DNA of 64,000 nt, taken from Actinomycetota bacterium (GTDB lineage Bacteria > Actinomycetota > Actinomycetes > S36-B12). A program made the translations under genes and the position numbers. Under the pieces are notes generated by a model. The model did not search any database and was not told the DNA's origin. It saw only the letters and a program-made list of their open reading frames with translations. The stretch lies in the NCBI GenBank assembly GCA_016870195.1, contig VGCC01000001.1, positions 62,001-126,000 on the forward strand, given 5' to 3'. Every line of letters begins with the position of its first letter. The first letter of the stretch is position 1. Of the stretch, positions 43,497 to 53,490 are shown piece by piece.

Positions 43497-44654
43497 ATGC
43501 GCCGGCTCCTGGTCATTCTGCTCGCCCTGGTGGTGCTCGCCCCGGGGGCTCAGGCCAACCCCACGACCAGTCCGTCCCCCAGTCCGTCGGTCAGTCCGTC
43601 GGCCAGCCCGAGTGCGTCACCCTCCCCCGCGAACCCCGAGAGTGGTATCCGCGTGAACCTGGGTCCCGGTGCGTCCCCACTTCCCGACGTCTGGGCCCGA
43701 TCCTGGGTTCTCGCCGACGCCGCGACAGGGGCGATCCTCGCGGAGAAGAAGATGGACGCCCCACGACGTCCGGCGAGCACCCTGAAGGTGCTGACCGCAC
43801 TCACCCTGCTCCCGCGCCTGGCCCCTGATCAGACCTACGTCGTGCGGAAGAAGGAGGCGGAGGCCTACGGGAGTCGGGCCGGAATCGTCCGTGGCAAGGC
43901 CTACACCGTCGATCAACTCATGTACGGACTCCTGCTCCCGAGTGGCAACGACGCCGCGATCGCTCTGGCCCGGGCGAACGGCGGTGTCCCCGCGACGGTC
44001 GCGCAGATGAACCAGGTGGCACGGGACCTGCAGGCGAACGACACCACCGCGCGCAATCCCAGCGGCCTCGACTCCCCTGGCCAATTCTCGACGGCTCACG
44101 ACTTGACGGTGATCGCGCGAGCGGCGCTGGAGCGTGAGGACTTCCGCACCTACGTCCGCGCACTTCGCGCGACGATTCCGGCCAAAGGGAAGAAATCCCG
44201 CACCATCTACAACCAGAACAGACTGCTCACGGGTGGGTTCAAGGGTGCGATCGGAGTCAAGACCGGATTTACGAGCAAGGCCGGTCGCACATTCATCGGA
44301 GCCGCCGAGCGCAAGGGCGTCACGCTCATCGTCACGGTTCTGGGTTCCCGTGAGCCCAGCGCCGACGCGGCCGGGAAGCTGCTGAGCTGGGGTTTCTCGA
44401 ACCTGAACAAGGTGACTCCCGTCGCCTCCCTTCCACCGCTGCCCCAGCCCGCGCTGGAGGTTCAGCCAGCCCAGGCCGTCGTCCCGGTGGTGGCGGAGGT
44501 TCAGACACCGTCCGCCGTAACCCCACCAAGTCCAGAGCCCACCGCGATGAGCAGCGTCCCCGTCGGCGTGTGGGGTTGGCCCCTTCTCGGACTGTTCCTC
44601 ATCGGGTTCGCCCTGGTCAGTTGGCGCCAGGCGCGTCGACGACGCCCGGACTAG
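43497..44654 (+). CDS. dacC: D-alanyl-D-alanine carboxypeptidase (PBP5-like)
   Basis: 385 aa from ATG 43497. Signal peptide [20 protein letters not shown], so it is exported. A Ser-Pro-rich linker ([18 protein letters not shown]) with 12-bp DNA repeats follows. Catalytic domain: PASTLKVL (SxxK nucleophile), LPSGNDAA (SxN) and IGVKTGFTS (KTG). A C-terminal Pro/Val-rich stretch, one membrane helix ([16 protein letters not shown]) and a basic tail anchor it to the membrane. It trims peptidoglycan stem peptides. The stop shares CTAG with the convergent trpS stop. Confidence 0.93.
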   Translation: MRRLLVILLALVVLAPGAQANPTTSPSPSPSVSPSASPSASPSPANPESGIRVNLGPGASPLPDVWARSWVLADAATGAILAEKKMDAPRRPASTLKVLTALTLLPRLAPDQTYVVRKKEAEAYGSRAGIVRGKAYTVDQLMYGLLLPSGNDAAIALARANGGVPATVAQMNQVARDLQANDTTARNPSGLDSPGQFSTAHDLTVIARAALEREDFRTYVRALRATIPAKGKKSRTIYNQNRLLTGGFKGAIGVKTGFTSKAGRTFIGAAERKGVTLIVTVLGSREPSADAAGKLLSWGFSNLNKVTPVASLPPLPQPALEVQPAQAVVPVVAEVQTPSAVTPPSPEPTAMSSVPVGVWGWPLLGLFLIGFALVSWRQARRRRPD

Positions 44655-45649
44655 ACCGGGATGAAGCCGACCTTCTCGTAGACATCGCGCAGGGTGATCG
44701 AGGCCGTGGCCCGCGCTCGATCCGCACCCAGCGCCATCAACCGGAGGAGCTCCGCGCGGTCCGCGAGAAGTTCCCGCGTGCGTGCACGAATGGGCGCGAT
44801 TACATCCATGACGATGTCCGCGGTCTCCGACTTGAGGTCTCCATACCCGCGGCCCTCGTACGAGGCCACGATGTCTGCCATCCCGCGGCCCGTGAGTGCC
44901 TGCTGCATGGTCAGGAGATTCGCCACACCCGCCTTACCGACCGGGTCGAATCGGATCTCGCGCTCGGAGTCCGTTACGGCGGACTTGATCTTCTTCCTCG
45001 ACACGGAGTCATCGTCAAGGAGGAACACACATCCGCCGGGGGCAGACTTGCTCATCTTGGCGCTCGGCTCCTGAAGGTCGACGACCTTGGCCGTCTCCTT
45101 GATGATCATCGGCTCCGGCACAGTGAAGGTCTGCCCGAAGGTGCCGTTGAACCGCTGCGCGAGATCACGTGTTAACTCGAGGTGCTGACGCTGGTCCTCG
45201 CCGACGGGCACGGCATTGGCCTGGTAGATGAGGATGTCCGCGGCCTGCAGGATGGGGTAGGTGAAGAGGCCGACACTGCTGCGCTCGGCGCCTCCCTTGA
45301 CCGACTTGTCCTTGAACTGCGTCATGCGACTTGCTTCTCCGAAGCCGGTCTGACACTCGAGCACCCACGCGAGCTGACTGTGCTCGGGCACCTGGCTCTG
45401 TACGAATATCGTGCTGCGCTCCGGATCGAGTCCGACGGCCAGCAATTGGGCGAAGGATGTGAACGTGCGCTCGCGAAGGACCCCCGGGTCATGCTCGGTG
45501 GTGATCGCGTGTTGATCCACGACGCAGTAAAAGCAGTCGTGGGTCTCCTGCATGCGCACCCATTCCCGCAGGGCCCCGAGGTAGTTGCCGATGTGGAAGG
45601 AGTCGGCCGTGGGCTGGATCCCGGACAGGACACGGGGCCGCGCGGTCAT
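44651..45649 (-). CDS. trpS: Tryptophanyl-tRNA synthetase
   Basis: 332 aa from ATG 45649, normal for bacterial TrpRS. Class I motifs: [11 protein letters not shown] (HIGH) and AKMSKSAPG (KMSKS). [11 protein letters not shown] and [24 protein letters not shown], with the adenylate/Trp pocket, are conserved. Charges tRNA-Trp. The gene starts 4 nt after the CorC-like gene's stop, so the two form an operon. The long upstream in-frame extension lies in corC and is not used. Confidence 0.96.
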   Translation of the reverse strand: MTARPRVLSGIQPTADSFHIGNYLGALREWVRMQETHDCFYCVVDQHAITTEHDPGVLRERTFTSFAQLLAVGLDPERSTIFVQSQVPEHSQLAWVLECQTGFGEASRMTQFKDKSVKGGAERSSVGLFTYPILQAADILIYQANAVPVGEDQRQHLELTRDLAQRFNGTFGQTFTVPEPMIIKETAKVVDLQEPSAKMSKSAPGGCVFLLDDDSVSRKKIKSAVTDSEREIRFDPVGKAGVANLLTMQQALTGRGMADIVASYEGRGYGDLKSETADIVMDVIAPIRARTRELLADRAELLRLMALGADRARATASITLRDVYEKVGFIPV

Positions 45650-45653
45650 GAGC

Positions 45654-46934
45654 TCATTCTGGCAGCCGCGTGACGTGCACCTTCGCGATGCGACGCCCAT
45701 CCATCTCGGTGACTTCGAAGCGGAGCCCTGCGGCGTCGACGGCGTCGCCGGGTGAGGGTAACCGTGACAGGTGGAAGACCAAGAAGCCTGCAACGGTTTC
45801 GTAGGGGCCATCCGGCAAGGTGACGCCGCACTCGTCCGAGAAGTCCTCGATGTTCATCAGGCCGTCCACGGTGATCTCCCCGACGATGCGCGGGGCGCGC
45901 GGAGTCTCGGCGACGTCGTACTCGTCCTTGATGTCTCCGATGACCTCCTCGACCAGGTCCTCGAGGGTCACGATGCCGGCTGTTCCACCGTATTCGTCCT
46001 GCACGATCGCGATGTGCTGGCGGAGTCGGCGCATCTCGGTGAGGGTGCTGAGGATCACCTTCGTTCCGGGAAAAGAGGTCACGGACCGCGCCAATTCACC
46101 TAGATGCACTTGTCGCCCGGACATGGCCGGGTCAAGGAGGTCACGGATGTGCACGAATCCAACGACGTCGTCAGCGGAACCTCGGATTACCGGGTAACGC
46201 GAATGCGGTTTGTCCGCGATCACGGTGACAGCGTCGCCGAGGAGCAGACTCGTGTCCAGGAAATCGACCTCGGTCCGGGGAATCATCACCTCACGGAGTT
46301 CACGATCGCCCACTGCGAAGACATCGTCGATGAGTGCACGCTCCTCGACACTGAGGTCTTCATGAGCGGCGACGAGGTCGCGCAACTCCTCGCCGCTGAT
46401 CTGCTCCTTGGCTTCACGTGGGTTGATGCCGAACATGCGCACGATCGCGTTCGTCGAGGCGGACAACGCCACGATGAACGGCCGGAATAACCGGGCGATA
46501 ACCGTGATTGGGCCGGCGACGAACAGGGCGACCCTGTCGGCCCGCTGTAGGGCGATGCGCTTGGGCACGAGCTCGCCCAGCACCAGCGAGACGTAGGCGA
46601 TGAGGATCGTGATCAGGATGAATGAGATGGCACCCGCCCATCCGGGGCTCCACCCCCAGGACTCGAAAACGGTGGCGAGGTCCGGGGCAATCTGTGCGGC
46701 ACCGAAACCGGCGGACACAAACCCGGCGAGCGTGACTCCGACCTGGACGGCGGCGAGGAAACGACTCGGGTCGGACACGAGGCGCGCGAGTCGGGGCCCG
46801 CGTCTAGACGACTCCTCGAGTCGCTGCACCTGACTCTCACGCAAGGAGACGAGCGCGATCTCGGCCGCGGCGAAGAATCCGCCCAGCAGGACGAAGAACA
46901 GCACCACGACGACGTTGACCCAGAGGACTGACAC
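45654..46934 (-). CDS. CNNM/CorC-type membrane protein with CBS domains
   Basis: 426 aa from GTG 46934. The N-terminal DUF21/CNNM membrane domain has four hydrophobic segments ([72 protein letters not shown], and a fourth around residue 140). Then come two CBS motifs ([43 protein letters not shown] is the strong second one) and a CorC_HlyC domain at the end. Proteins of this class take part in Mg2+/Co2+ efflux or in membrane protection; older names call them haemolysin. Start set by TATTGT 7 nt upstream; divergent from tesB. Confidence 0.92.
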   Translation of the reverse strand: MSVLWVNVVVVLFFVLLGGFFAAAEIALVSLRESQVQRLEESSRRGPRLARLVSDPSRFLAAVQVGVTLAGFVSAGFGAAQIAPDLATVFESWGWSPGWAGAISFILITILIAYVSLVLGELVPKRIALQRADRVALFVAGPITVIARLFRPFIVALSASTNAIVRMFGINPREAKEQISGEELRDLVAAHEDLSVEERALIDDVFAVGDRELREVMIPRTEVDFLDTSLLLGDAVTVIADKPHSRYPVIRGSADDVVGFVHIRDLLDPAMSGRQVHLGELARSVTSFPGTKVILSTLTEMRRLRQHIAIVQDEYGGTAGIVTLEDLVEEVIGDIKDEYDVAETPRAPRIVGEITVDGLMNIEDFSDECGVTLPDGPYETVAGFLVFHLSRLPSPGDAVDAAGLRFEVTEMDGRRIAKVHVTRLPE

Positions 46935-46941
46935 GCGGACA

Positions 46942-46951
46942 ACAATAGGAT
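46942..46951. promoter_or_regulatory. Overlapping divergent -10 elements of corC-like gene and tesB
   Basis: Minus strand TATTGT (46942-46947) stands 7 nt before GTG 46934. Plus strand TAGGAT (46946-46951) stands 6 nt before GTG 46958. They share two base pairs. The start codons are only 23 bp apart. Confidence 0.6.
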
Positions 46952-46957
46952 CTGCAC

Positions 46958-47827
46958 GTGGTGCAAGGCGCTGGGGCTGGTAGCGAGAAATTCATTGACC
47001 GCTTGGCCCTCGAGCAGATCGATCGGGATATCTTCACGGGTCACTGTCACTCCGGGGCACCACTACGCGCCTACGGCGGTCAGATCGCTGCCCAGGCCTT
47101 GATGGCCGCGGGGCACACCGTCGAGCAGAAGGACCGGCACGTTCATTCCCTGCACTGCTATTTCCTCAGACCCGGTCGGACGAAGGACTCGATCACCTAC
47201 CTGGTGGATCGCCCCCGCGATGGACGGTCCTTCTCGACCCGGATCGTCCGCGCAGTCCAACACGGCGAAACCATTTTCATGATGACGACGTCGTTCGCCA
47301 CCATCGACGCGGGCCCTACCCACCAGTTCGACATGCCCAACGAGATACCGCCGTCCAAGCTCACCGAAGTGGATATTCCGGCCGAGATCCTCGGCCCGGG
47401 AGTTCCCCTCGAGGAGTGGGATTACCCAAGCGAGGTGTTGATCGAGCTGCATTCGGTCGACCCGACCGACGAATCACTGCCGAAGGTGGACGGCAGGTAC
47501 GAGCGCAATCAATGGGTGCGGATCACCCAGGAACTACCGCACGACCCACTCGTTCAGGCGTGCGCGCTCACCTACCTGTCCGATATGAGCATGGTGCGCG
47601 TGGCCACCGCACCCCATCGCGACGAGCGCGACTCGCTTCAGCGCGCCTCCATCGACCACGCGGTGTGGTTCCACGGTCCCATCGATGTCAACCGATGGCT
47701 GCTGTTCACCCAGGACACCCCGGTGGCCGGAGGTGGCCATGGATTGGCGCGCGGACTCTTCTACGACACCGAGGGTCGACTCATCGCCTCCGTGGTGCAG
47801 GAGTCACTCATGCGCACCAAGCGTTAG
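46958..47827 (+). CDS. tesB: Acyl-CoA thioesterase II
   Basis: 289 aa, double hotdog fold. Hydrolyses acyl-CoA to free acid and CoA. N-terminal hotdog with [25 protein letters not shown] and [35 protein letters not shown]; the C-terminal hotdog has [57 protein letters not shown]. The catalytic Asp-Thr-Gln set falls in DHAVWFH, TQDTP and QESL. GTG 46958 is leaderless by position of TAGGAT. The stop overlaps the convergent icd stop (TTAG). Confidence 0.93.
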   Translation: MVQGAGAGSEKFIDRLALEQIDRDIFTGHCHSGAPLRAYGGQIAAQALMAAGHTVEQKDRHVHSLHCYFLRPGRTKDSITYLVDRPRDGRSFSTRIVRAVQHGETIFMMTTSFATIDAGPTHQFDMPNEIPPSKLTEVDIPAEILGPGVPLEEWDYPSEVLIELHSVDPTDESLPKVDGRYERNQWVRITQELPHDPLVQACALTYLSDMSMVRVATAPHRDERDSLQRASIDHAVWFHGPIDVNRWLLFTQDTPVAGGGHGLARGLFYDTEGRLIASVVQESLMRTKR

Positions 47828-49038
47828 CGCATCGCCTTCTGCAGGTTGGCGTCGATTGAGGCGAGGAAGTCCTGGGTCGTCTGCCACGGCTGATCGGGCC
47901 CGATCAACAGAGCGAGATCCTTGGTCATCTTCCCCTCTTCCACCGTCTCGATGCAGACGCGCTCGAGCGTCTGCGCGAATGCGGTGACATCAGGGGTTCC
48001 ATCGAGCTTGCCGCGATGCTCCAGTCCCCGAGTCCACGCGAAGATCGACGCGATCGGGTTGGTCGACGTGGGCTTACCCTGCTGATGCATCCGATAGTGA
48101 CGGGTGACGGTGCCATGCGCCGCCTCCGCTTCGACCGTTCGGCCGTCCGGCGTCATCAGAACCGAGGTCATCAGACCCAGCGAGCCAAAACCCTGCGCCA
48201 CGGTGTCGGACTGCACATCGCCGTCGTAGTTCTTGCACGCCCAGATGTATCCACCCTCCCACTTCAGCGCGGAGGCGACCATGTCATCGATCAACCGGTG
48301 CTCGTACGTCAGCCCAGCCCTCTCGAACTCGGCTTTGAACTCCGCGTCGAAGACCTCCCGGAAGAGATCCTTGAAGCGGCCGTCGTAGGCCTTGAGGATG
48401 GTGTTCTTCGTGGACATGTACACCGGGAAGTTCCTCGCGAGTCCATAGCGGAACGATGCCCGAGCAAAATCACGGATCGAGTCGTCGAGGTTGTACATGC
48501 CCATGGCGACGCCACTCGAGGGGAAATCGAAGATCTGGAACTCCATGGGGGCGGACCCATCAGACGGAGTAAAGGTCATCGTGAGCGTCCCAGCGGTGGG
48601 GACCTTGAAATCAGTGGCGCGGTATTGGTCGCCGAAAGCGTGGCGACCCACGATGATCGGCTTCGTCCAGGTGGGCACGAGTCGCGGGATGTTCCCGATG
48701 ATGATCGGCTCGCGGAAGATGACACCGCCGAGAATGTTCCGAATGGTTCCATTCGGCGACTTCCACATCTTCTTCAGACCGAATTCCTCGACACGCGCCT
48801 CGTCCGGGGTGATCGTGGCGCACTTGACCCCAACCCCGTACTCCAGGATGGCGTTCGCCGCGTCGATCGTCACCTGGTCGTCGGTGGCATCGCGGTACTT
48901 GATTCCCAGGTCGTAGTACTTCAGATCGACATCGAGGTACTTGAGGATCAGCTCGTCCTTGATGAATTGCCAGATGATGCGGGTCATCTCGTCGCCGTCG
49001 AGTTCGACGACCGGATTCACAACCTTGATCTTCACCAT
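47824..49038 (-). CDS. icd: NADP-dependent isocitrate dehydrogenase
   Basis: 404 aa, homodimeric eukaryotic-like type. [23 protein letters not shown] is the classic opening; [14 protein letters not shown]-like ([14 protein letters not shown]) binds isocitrate; [35 protein letters not shown] carries metal-binding Asp residues; [11 protein letters not shown] is the cofactor site. Converts isocitrate to 2-oxoglutarate. It follows mdh by a 1-nt gap, so two TCA enzymes are co-transcribed. Confidence 0.96.
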   Translation of the reverse strand: MVKIKVVNPVVELDGDEMTRIIWQFIKDELILKYLDVDLKYYDLGIKYRDATDDQVTIDAANAILEYGVGVKCATITPDEARVEEFGLKKMWKSPNGTIRNILGGVIFREPIIIGNIPRLVPTWTKPIIVGRHAFGDQYRATDFKVPTAGTLTMTFTPSDGSAPMEFQIFDFPSSGVAMGMYNLDDSIRDFARASFRYGLARNFPVYMSTKNTILKAYDGRFKDLFREVFDAEFKAEFERAGLTYEHRLIDDMVASALKWEGGYIWACKNYDGDVQSDTVAQGFGSLGLMTSVLMTPDGRTVEAEAAHGTVTRHYRMHQQGKPTSTNPIASIFAWTRGLEHRGKLDGTPDVTAFAQTLERVCIETVEEGKMTKDLALLIGPDQPWQTTQDFLASIDANLQKAMR

Positions 49039-49039
49039 G

Positions 49040-49996
49040 TCAGAGGTCCTTCACGTCGGCTTGCTTGGCCTTGACCGCCTCGTAGGCGGTGACAAGAAGT
49101 GCCTTCTCGTCGTCCGTGAGGGGTGTCTCGACGATGCGACGAATGCCCGTGCGGCCGATCTCCGCCTCGACTCCGAGGTAGGCGCCGGAGAGTCCGTACT
49201 CACCCTGCACCCACGCGCACACCGGCATCACCGCCCCGGAGTCTTCATGCACCGCGCGCGCCATGCGCGCTGCGGCCGCCGACGGTGCGTAGTACGCGGA
49301 TCCAGTCTTGAGCAAGCCCACGATTTCCGCGCCCCCGTTGCGCGTACGCTCCACGAGCGCGTCGATCCGCTCCTGGGAGACCATCTCGCCGAGGGGTTTG
49401 CCGTTCACGGTGCACACCGATGCAACGGGCACCATGGTGTCACCGTGGGAGCCGAGCGTGAGTGTCGTGACCGCGGACACCGGAACATCAAGGTCTTCGG
49501 CAACGAAGTGGGTGAATCGCGCGGTGTCCAGCATCCCGGCCTGACCGATCACCCGGTGGTGCGGGAAATCGGTGACGATCTGGGCGAGAGCCGTCATCTC
49601 GTCGAGTGGGTTGGCGACGTTGATCACGACGGCGTCCGGGGCGAACTTCTTCACGTTCTCGGCCACCTGACGCATGATCTTCGCGTTGGTCTCGATCAGG
49701 TCCATTCGACTCATGCCGGGCTTGCGCGGTAGACCGGCGGTGATCACGACGGTCTCCGACCCCGCGATGGCTTCGTACCCCTCCCCATTCGGGCCGGTGG
49801 TCTGCCCCACGACCATGGTCTCGAATCCCTCGATCCAACGCGATTGGTTGATATCAAGAGCCAGGCCTTCAGGCTTGCCCTCCAGGACGTCGGTGAGGAC
49901 GACCGTCTCAAAGATGTCGTACTCGGCGAGTCTCAGCGCCGTCGTCGAACCGTAGAAGCCGGCCCCGATTACCGCGACCTTCCCACTGCGTGCCAT
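49040..49996 (-). CDS. mdh: Malate dehydrogenase (LDH-like type)
   Basis: 318 aa from ATG 49996, with GGAAAGG 5 nt upstream. [20 protein letters not shown] is the NAD+ loop. [14 protein letters not shown] is the mobile loop with both substrate-binding arginines, the first Arg indicating malate rather than lactate. INVANPLD, and [10 protein letters not shown] with the catalytic His (partner Asp in GMLDTAR), follow. NAD+ preference is suggested by the acidic residue after the second strand ([16 protein letters not shown]). Co-transcribed with icd; divergent from the acyl-CoA dehydrogenase pair. Confidence 0.94.
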   Translation of the reverse strand: MARSGKVAVIGAGFYGSTTALRLAEYDIFETVVLTDVLEGKPEGLALDINQSRWIEGFETMVVGQTTGPNGEGYEAIAGSETVVITAGLPRKPGMSRMDLIETNAKIMRQVAENVKKFAPDAVVINVANPLDEMTALAQIVTDFPHHRVIGQAGMLDTARFTHFVAEDLDVPVSAVTTLTLGSHGDTMVPVASVCTVNGKPLGEMVSQERIDALVERTRNGGAEIVGLLKTGSAYYAPSAAAARMARAVHEDSGAVMPVCAWVQGEYGLSGAYLGVEAEIGRTGIRRIVETPLTDDEKALLVTAYEAVKAKQADVKDL

Positions 49997-50087
49997 GTCT
50001 GCCTTTCCTGGCGTCGGATGCGGAGGAGAATTCCGGGGGTCAAGATACTTGCAGTCGGGAACCTGATTCCGAGCGGCCTCGGACGTG

Positions 50088-50114
50088 TACGGTCGGTGAA
50101 CATCAGTGGGGAGG
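50088..50114 (+). promoter_or_regulatory. -10 and ribosome binding site of acyl-CoA dehydrogenase operon
   Basis: TACGGT at 50088-50093, preceded by TG two bases upstream (extended -10 appearance), and GGGGAGG at 50108-50114, 4 nt before ATG 50119. Confidence 0.45.
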
Positions 50115-50118
50115 CCGC

Positions 50119-51312
50119 ATGACGTTCGATCTCAGGATCCAGCCCGATGTCGCAGAACTTGCGCTACGCGTGCGCGCCTTCATCGACACCGAGATCATCC
50201 CCCGTGAGGGCGAACTCGAGTCGGCCGATCACGGCCTCTCCCCGGAGTTCCGCCGGGAGTTGCAGGAGGCGGCGCGCGCGGCGGGCGTATTCGCCCCCAC
50301 CGTGCCCGTTGCCCTCGGGGGGCACGGACTCGATCACCGTGCCATGGGGCCTGTACTCGAAGAGTGCGGGCGCAGCTTGCTCGGACCCGTGGCGATGAAC
50401 TGTTCGGCACCTGACGAAGGGAACATGGCACTCCTTGAATTGATCGCCACGCCGGAGCAGCGTGAGCACTACCTAGAGCCGCTCTGCTCGGGAACGATCC
50501 GATCCTCCTTCTCGATGACCGAACCGGCGCCCGGCGCCGGATCCGACCCGCGACTTCTCGCCACCGAAGCGACCCGGAGAGGTGACGACTGGCTCATCAA
50601 CGGGCGCAAATGGTTCATCACCGGCGCTGATGGCGCCGATTTCAGCATCGTGATGGCGCGCACGGAAGGTGGCGCCACCATGTTCCTGGTCGACGGCGAC
50701 AACCCGGGCATGCGCGTCGAGAAGCGTCTCCCAACCATGGACAAAGCGTTCAGCGGTGGTCACTGCATCGTCGAGTTCACAAATTGTCACGTGACTGAGC
50801 CGAGCATCCTCGGGGAATTGGACAAGGGTTTCGAGTACGCCCAACTTCGGCTCGGGCCTGCACGGCTGACCCACTGCATGCGGTGGCTGGGTGCGGCGCG
50901 ACGCGTGCACGAATTGGCGACCGCGTACGCGATCCAAAGACGCATGTTCGATGACCGGCTCGCGGACCTCGGCATGGCCCAACAGATGCTCGCGGATAAC
51001 GAGATCGACATCGCAGCGTCGCGCCAGCTGATCTGGAACGCCGCAGGAGCACTCGATGCGGGACTGTCCGCACGAACGGAGACCTCGATCTGCAAGACGT
51101 TCGTGGCCGAGGCAGTGTTCCGTATCGCGGACCGCTCGATGCAACTCTGCGGTGGCTCGGGGACGTTGACCGACCATCCGATCGCACGGATCCTCATCGA
51201 GAGCCGAGCGTTCCGCATCTATGACGGCCCGTCCGAGGTGCATCGGATGTCCATCGCCAAGGGCGCGGTCCGCAGGTCGAGCAGAGGGGAACTCCCCGGA
51301 GACTGGCAATGA
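50119..51312 (+). CDS. Acyl-CoA dehydrogenase, ACAD10/11-like
   Basis: 397 aa. FAD-dependent acyl-CoA dehydrogenase fold: FSMTEPAPGAGSDPRLLAT (flavin-binding), WFITGADGADFSIVMAR, LCGGSGTLTDHPIARILIESRAFRIYDGPSEVHRMSIAK at the C-terminus. Where typical members have YEGT with the catalytic Glu, this protein has YDGPSEVH, close to the ADGPDEVH seen in ACAD10/ACAD11-type enzymes. The next gene is a kinase-like protein whose ATG overlaps this stop, recalling the kinase plus dehydrogenase fusion of ACAD10/11. A role with 4-hydroxyacyl-CoA or similar substrates is inferred. Confidence 0.88.
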   Translation: MTFDLRIQPDVAELALRVRAFIDTEIIPREGELESADHGLSPEFRRELQEAARAAGVFAPTVPVALGGHGLDHRAMGPVLEECGRSLLGPVAMNCSAPDEGNMALLELIATPEQREHYLEPLCSGTIRSSFSMTEPAPGAGSDPRLLATEATRRGDDWLINGRKWFITGADGADFSIVMARTEGGATMFLVDGDNPGMRVEKRLPTMDKAFSGGHCIVEFTNCHVTEPSILGELDKGFEYAQLRLGPARLTHCMRWLGAARRVHELATAYAIQRRMFDDRLADLGMAQQMLADNEIDIAASRQLIWNAAGALDAGLSARTETSICKTFVAEAVFRIADRSMQLCGGSGTLTDHPIARILIESRAFRIYDGPSEVHRMSIAKGAVRRSSRGELPGDWQ

Positions 51313-52364
51313 GTGCCCTTCCCCTCGATGCGCTCACCCCGTGGCTGCGCGACTCCCTCGACATACACGGTGAACTGACTGCGACGCTCCTCGCCGACGG
51401 ACGTTCCAACCTCACCTACCGGGTGACCGATGCCGCCGGCCGATCCTGGGCCATCCGACGACCACCCCTGGGTCACGTGATGCCCAGCGCTCACGACCTC
51501 ACCCGGGAGTTCACCGTGTTGAGCGGCCTCACCGGGAACTATCCAGTACCGCGACCCTGGGTGCTGTGTACGGATGAATCGATCCTGGGTGTCCCCTTTC
51601 TCGTGATGGATTTCATCGAGGGCACGGTGATCGCGGATCGGGAACGCGCCGACCAACTATCTGCGACACAGGCCGATCACATCTGCCGGTTGCTCGTCGA
51701 TTTCCTCGCGGGATTGCACGCGGTAGACGCGCACGCCTGTGGACTCGGTTCCTTCGGCAAGCCGGAGGGGTACCTGGCGCGCCAGGTGCGCCGCTGGGGC
51801 GAGCAGTGGCAACTATCCAAGACCCGCGAACTCGAGTCGATGAACGTCATGGCGCGATGGCTCGAGGCGAGTCTTGCGGCGCTCCCCCCGCAACTGCCCT
51901 GGTCGATCGTCCACGGTGATTTCCGACTCGACAACATCATCCTCAGCCACGATACGTCCGGGGTGCGCGCAGTCGTCGACTGGGAGATGTCGACCTTGGG
52001 CGACCCCGTTGCGGATCTTGCGGTGACTCTCGTCTACTGGACGGAAGCAGGCGACGCTCTGCGCTCAGAGGTCGCCGTCGCTCAAGGACTCACGGCGGGA
52101 TCGGGGTTCTGGACCCGCGAACAGATCGTCCAGCGATACGCCGAGGTCAGCGGCCGAGGAATGGAACAGCTCGGATTCTGTCTGGTCCTCGCCTGCTACA
52201 AGCTCGCGGTGATCATGGAATCGCTCACCTACCGCGCCCGGATGGGTATGCAATTGGGGCGCACGGTCGAGCAGGGCGAAGACACCCATCACGCGGTGGT
52301 GGCATTAGCGCGCCTCGGCGAGCGCCTCGTCGATCAGCCCACCGTGGAGACGTTGAGGAGCTGA
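51309..52364 (+). CDS. APH-like phosphotransferase, kinase partner of ACAD10/11 type
   Basis: 351 aa from ATG 51309, overlapping the dehydrogenase stop (ATGA). Aminoglycoside-phosphotransferase fold: DGRSNLTYRVTDAAGRSWAIRRPP (nucleotide loop), VPFLVMDFIEG (hinge), SIVHGDFRLDNIIL (catalytic loop HGDxxxDN), RAVVDWEMSTLGDPVADLA (metal site). The WEMSTLGDPxADLA form is characteristic of the kinase domain of human ACAD10/ACAD11 and of bacterial LvaA-like kinases, which phosphorylate 4-hydroxyacyl-CoA. Antibiotic resistance is unlikely given the operon. Confidence 0.88.
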   Translation: MSALPLDALTPWLRDSLDIHGELTATLLADGRSNLTYRVTDAAGRSWAIRRPPLGHVMPSAHDLTREFTVLSGLTGNYPVPRPWVLCTDESILGVPFLVMDFIEGTVIADRERADQLSATQADHICRLLVDFLAGLHAVDAHACGLGSFGKPEGYLARQVRRWGEQWQLSKTRELESMNVMARWLEASLAALPPQLPWSIVHGDFRLDNIILSHDTSGVRAVVDWEMSTLGDPVADLAVTLVYWTEAGDALRSEVAVAQGLTAGSGFWTREQIVQRYAEVSGRGMEQLGFCLVLACYKLAVIMESLTYRARMGMQLGRTVEQGEDTHHAVVALARLGERLVDQPTVETLRS

Positions 52365-52378
52365 ACTAATCAGTTCGG
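52361..52378. terminator. Candidate bidirectional terminator between kinase gene and DUF3017 gene
   Basis: CTGAACT-AATC-AGTTCGG can form a 7-bp stem with one G-T wobble. It contains the TGA stops of both convergent genes (52362-52364 and 52370-52372). There is no long U-tract, so strength is uncertain. Confidence 0.3.
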
Positions 52379-52648
52379 CGCCGGCACGATGAACGCGAAG
52401 ATCGTGATGGCAAGTCCCAGCACTCCGAGGATCGCGACGTCGATCCGGCGCGACCGAACCGCCAGCCATCCCGCCTGATCCTCAGGTAGCAGTAGCCGCA
52501 GGAACGCGGCGAGGAGAACGCTCGCGCCGAGCACCACCGCACCCCGACGGAAGGCGTCGAGTGCGACCAGGATCAGCGACGTCGCGACACCGATGAGAAC
52601 GACGACGAGCGGCCACCAACGATCTCGTCGCAAGGGTGTCACACTCAT
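52370..52648 (-). CDS. DUF3017-type small membrane protein
   Basis: 92 aa from ATG 52648, overlapping the folD stop (ATGA). Three hydrophobic segments: [38 protein letters not shown] and [18 protein letters not shown]-like. [20 protein letters not shown] is the conserved middle that marks DUF3017 proteins, found beside folD in many actinobacteria. Function unknown. Confidence 0.8.
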   Translation of the reverse strand: MSVTPLRRDRWWPLVVVLIGVATSLILVALDAFRRGAVVLGASVLLAAFLRLLLPEDQAGWLAVRSRRIDVAILGVLGLAITIFAFIVPAPN

Positions 52649-53490
52649 GACCGCTCCGCGGCTTCCACAACATTCTGAAGGAGCATCGCCCGCGTCATCG
52701 GACCCGTACCACCGGGCATCGGCGCGAACCATCCGGCAACCTCGGCGACTCCAGGGTCTACATCGCCCACGAGGCCATCCGGCGTGCGCGTGATCCCGAC
52801 GTCAAGAACGGCCGCTCCCGGCCTGACCATGTCCGGAGTGACGAGGTGCGCAACCCCCGCCGCCGCCACCACGATGTCAGCGCGGCCGATCTCCGCCGGG
52901 AGATCCCTGGTACCGGTGTGGCAGAGGGTGACGGTTGCATTCTCCGAGCGACGCGTGAGCAGTAGTCCGAGTGGCCGACCGACGGTCACACCTCGCCCGA
53001 TCACCACCACATGCGCCCCCGCGATCGGCACGTCGTAGGCACGTAGTAGTTCGAGGATTCCCCGTGGCGTGCACGGCAACGCTGCCGGAATCCCAAGGAC
53101 GAGACGACCCAGATTCATCGGGTGGAGGCCGTCGGCGTCCTTCTCGGGATCGATAGTTTCGAGAATCCGATTCGCATCGAGGTGCGCAGGCAACGGCAAT
53201 TGGACGATGTAGCCGGTAACGGACGGATCTGCATTCAATTGGGCGATCTCGGCTGCGAGCTCGGCCTGACTCGTCTCCGCGGGCAGGTCCACTCGGATCG
53301 ATGCGACACCGACCTCAGCGCAGTCGCGGTGTTTTCCGGTGACATAGGCGTGGGAACCGGGGTCGTCACCGACGAGGACGGTCGCCAACCCTGGCGTGAT
53401 TCCACGGGCCTTGAGCGCGGCAACGCGCTGGGTCAGCGAAGCCTTCACGGCGGAGGCGGTCGCGTTGCCGTCGAGGATCACCGCGGTCAT
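52645..53490 (-). CDS. folD: Methylenetetrahydrofolate dehydrogenase/cyclohydrolase
   Basis: 281 aa, bifunctional. Interconverts 5,10-methylene-, methenyl- and 10-formyl-tetrahydrofolate; the latter feeds PurN and PurH encoded just upstream. Catalytic segment [17 protein letters not shown] with the active-site Tyr and Lys; [10 protein letters not shown]; cofactor loop [17 protein letters not shown]-terminal DVGITR and [17 protein letters not shown]. Its ATG lies inside the stop of the exporter-like gene upstream (ATGA). Confidence 0.96.
   Translation of the reverse strand: MTAVILDGNATASAVKASLTQRVAALKARGITPGLATVLVGDDPGSHAYVTGKHRDCAEVGVASIRVDLPAETSQAELAAEIAQLNADPSVTGYIVQLPLPAHLDANRILETIDPEKDADGLHPMNLGRLVLGIPAALPCTPRGILELLRAYDVPIAGAHVVVIGRGVTVGRPLGLLLTRRSENATVTLCHTGTRDLPAEIGRADIVVAAAGVAHLVTPDMVRPGAAVLDVGITRTPDGLVGDVDPGVAEVAGWFAPMPGGTGPMTRAMLLQNVVEAAERS

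Noticed and set aside
51309-52364. Aminoglycoside resistance gene.
   Set aside because: The APH fold is present, but the DWEMSTLGDP segment and coupling to an ACAD10/11-like dehydrogenase point to acyl-CoA metabolism.
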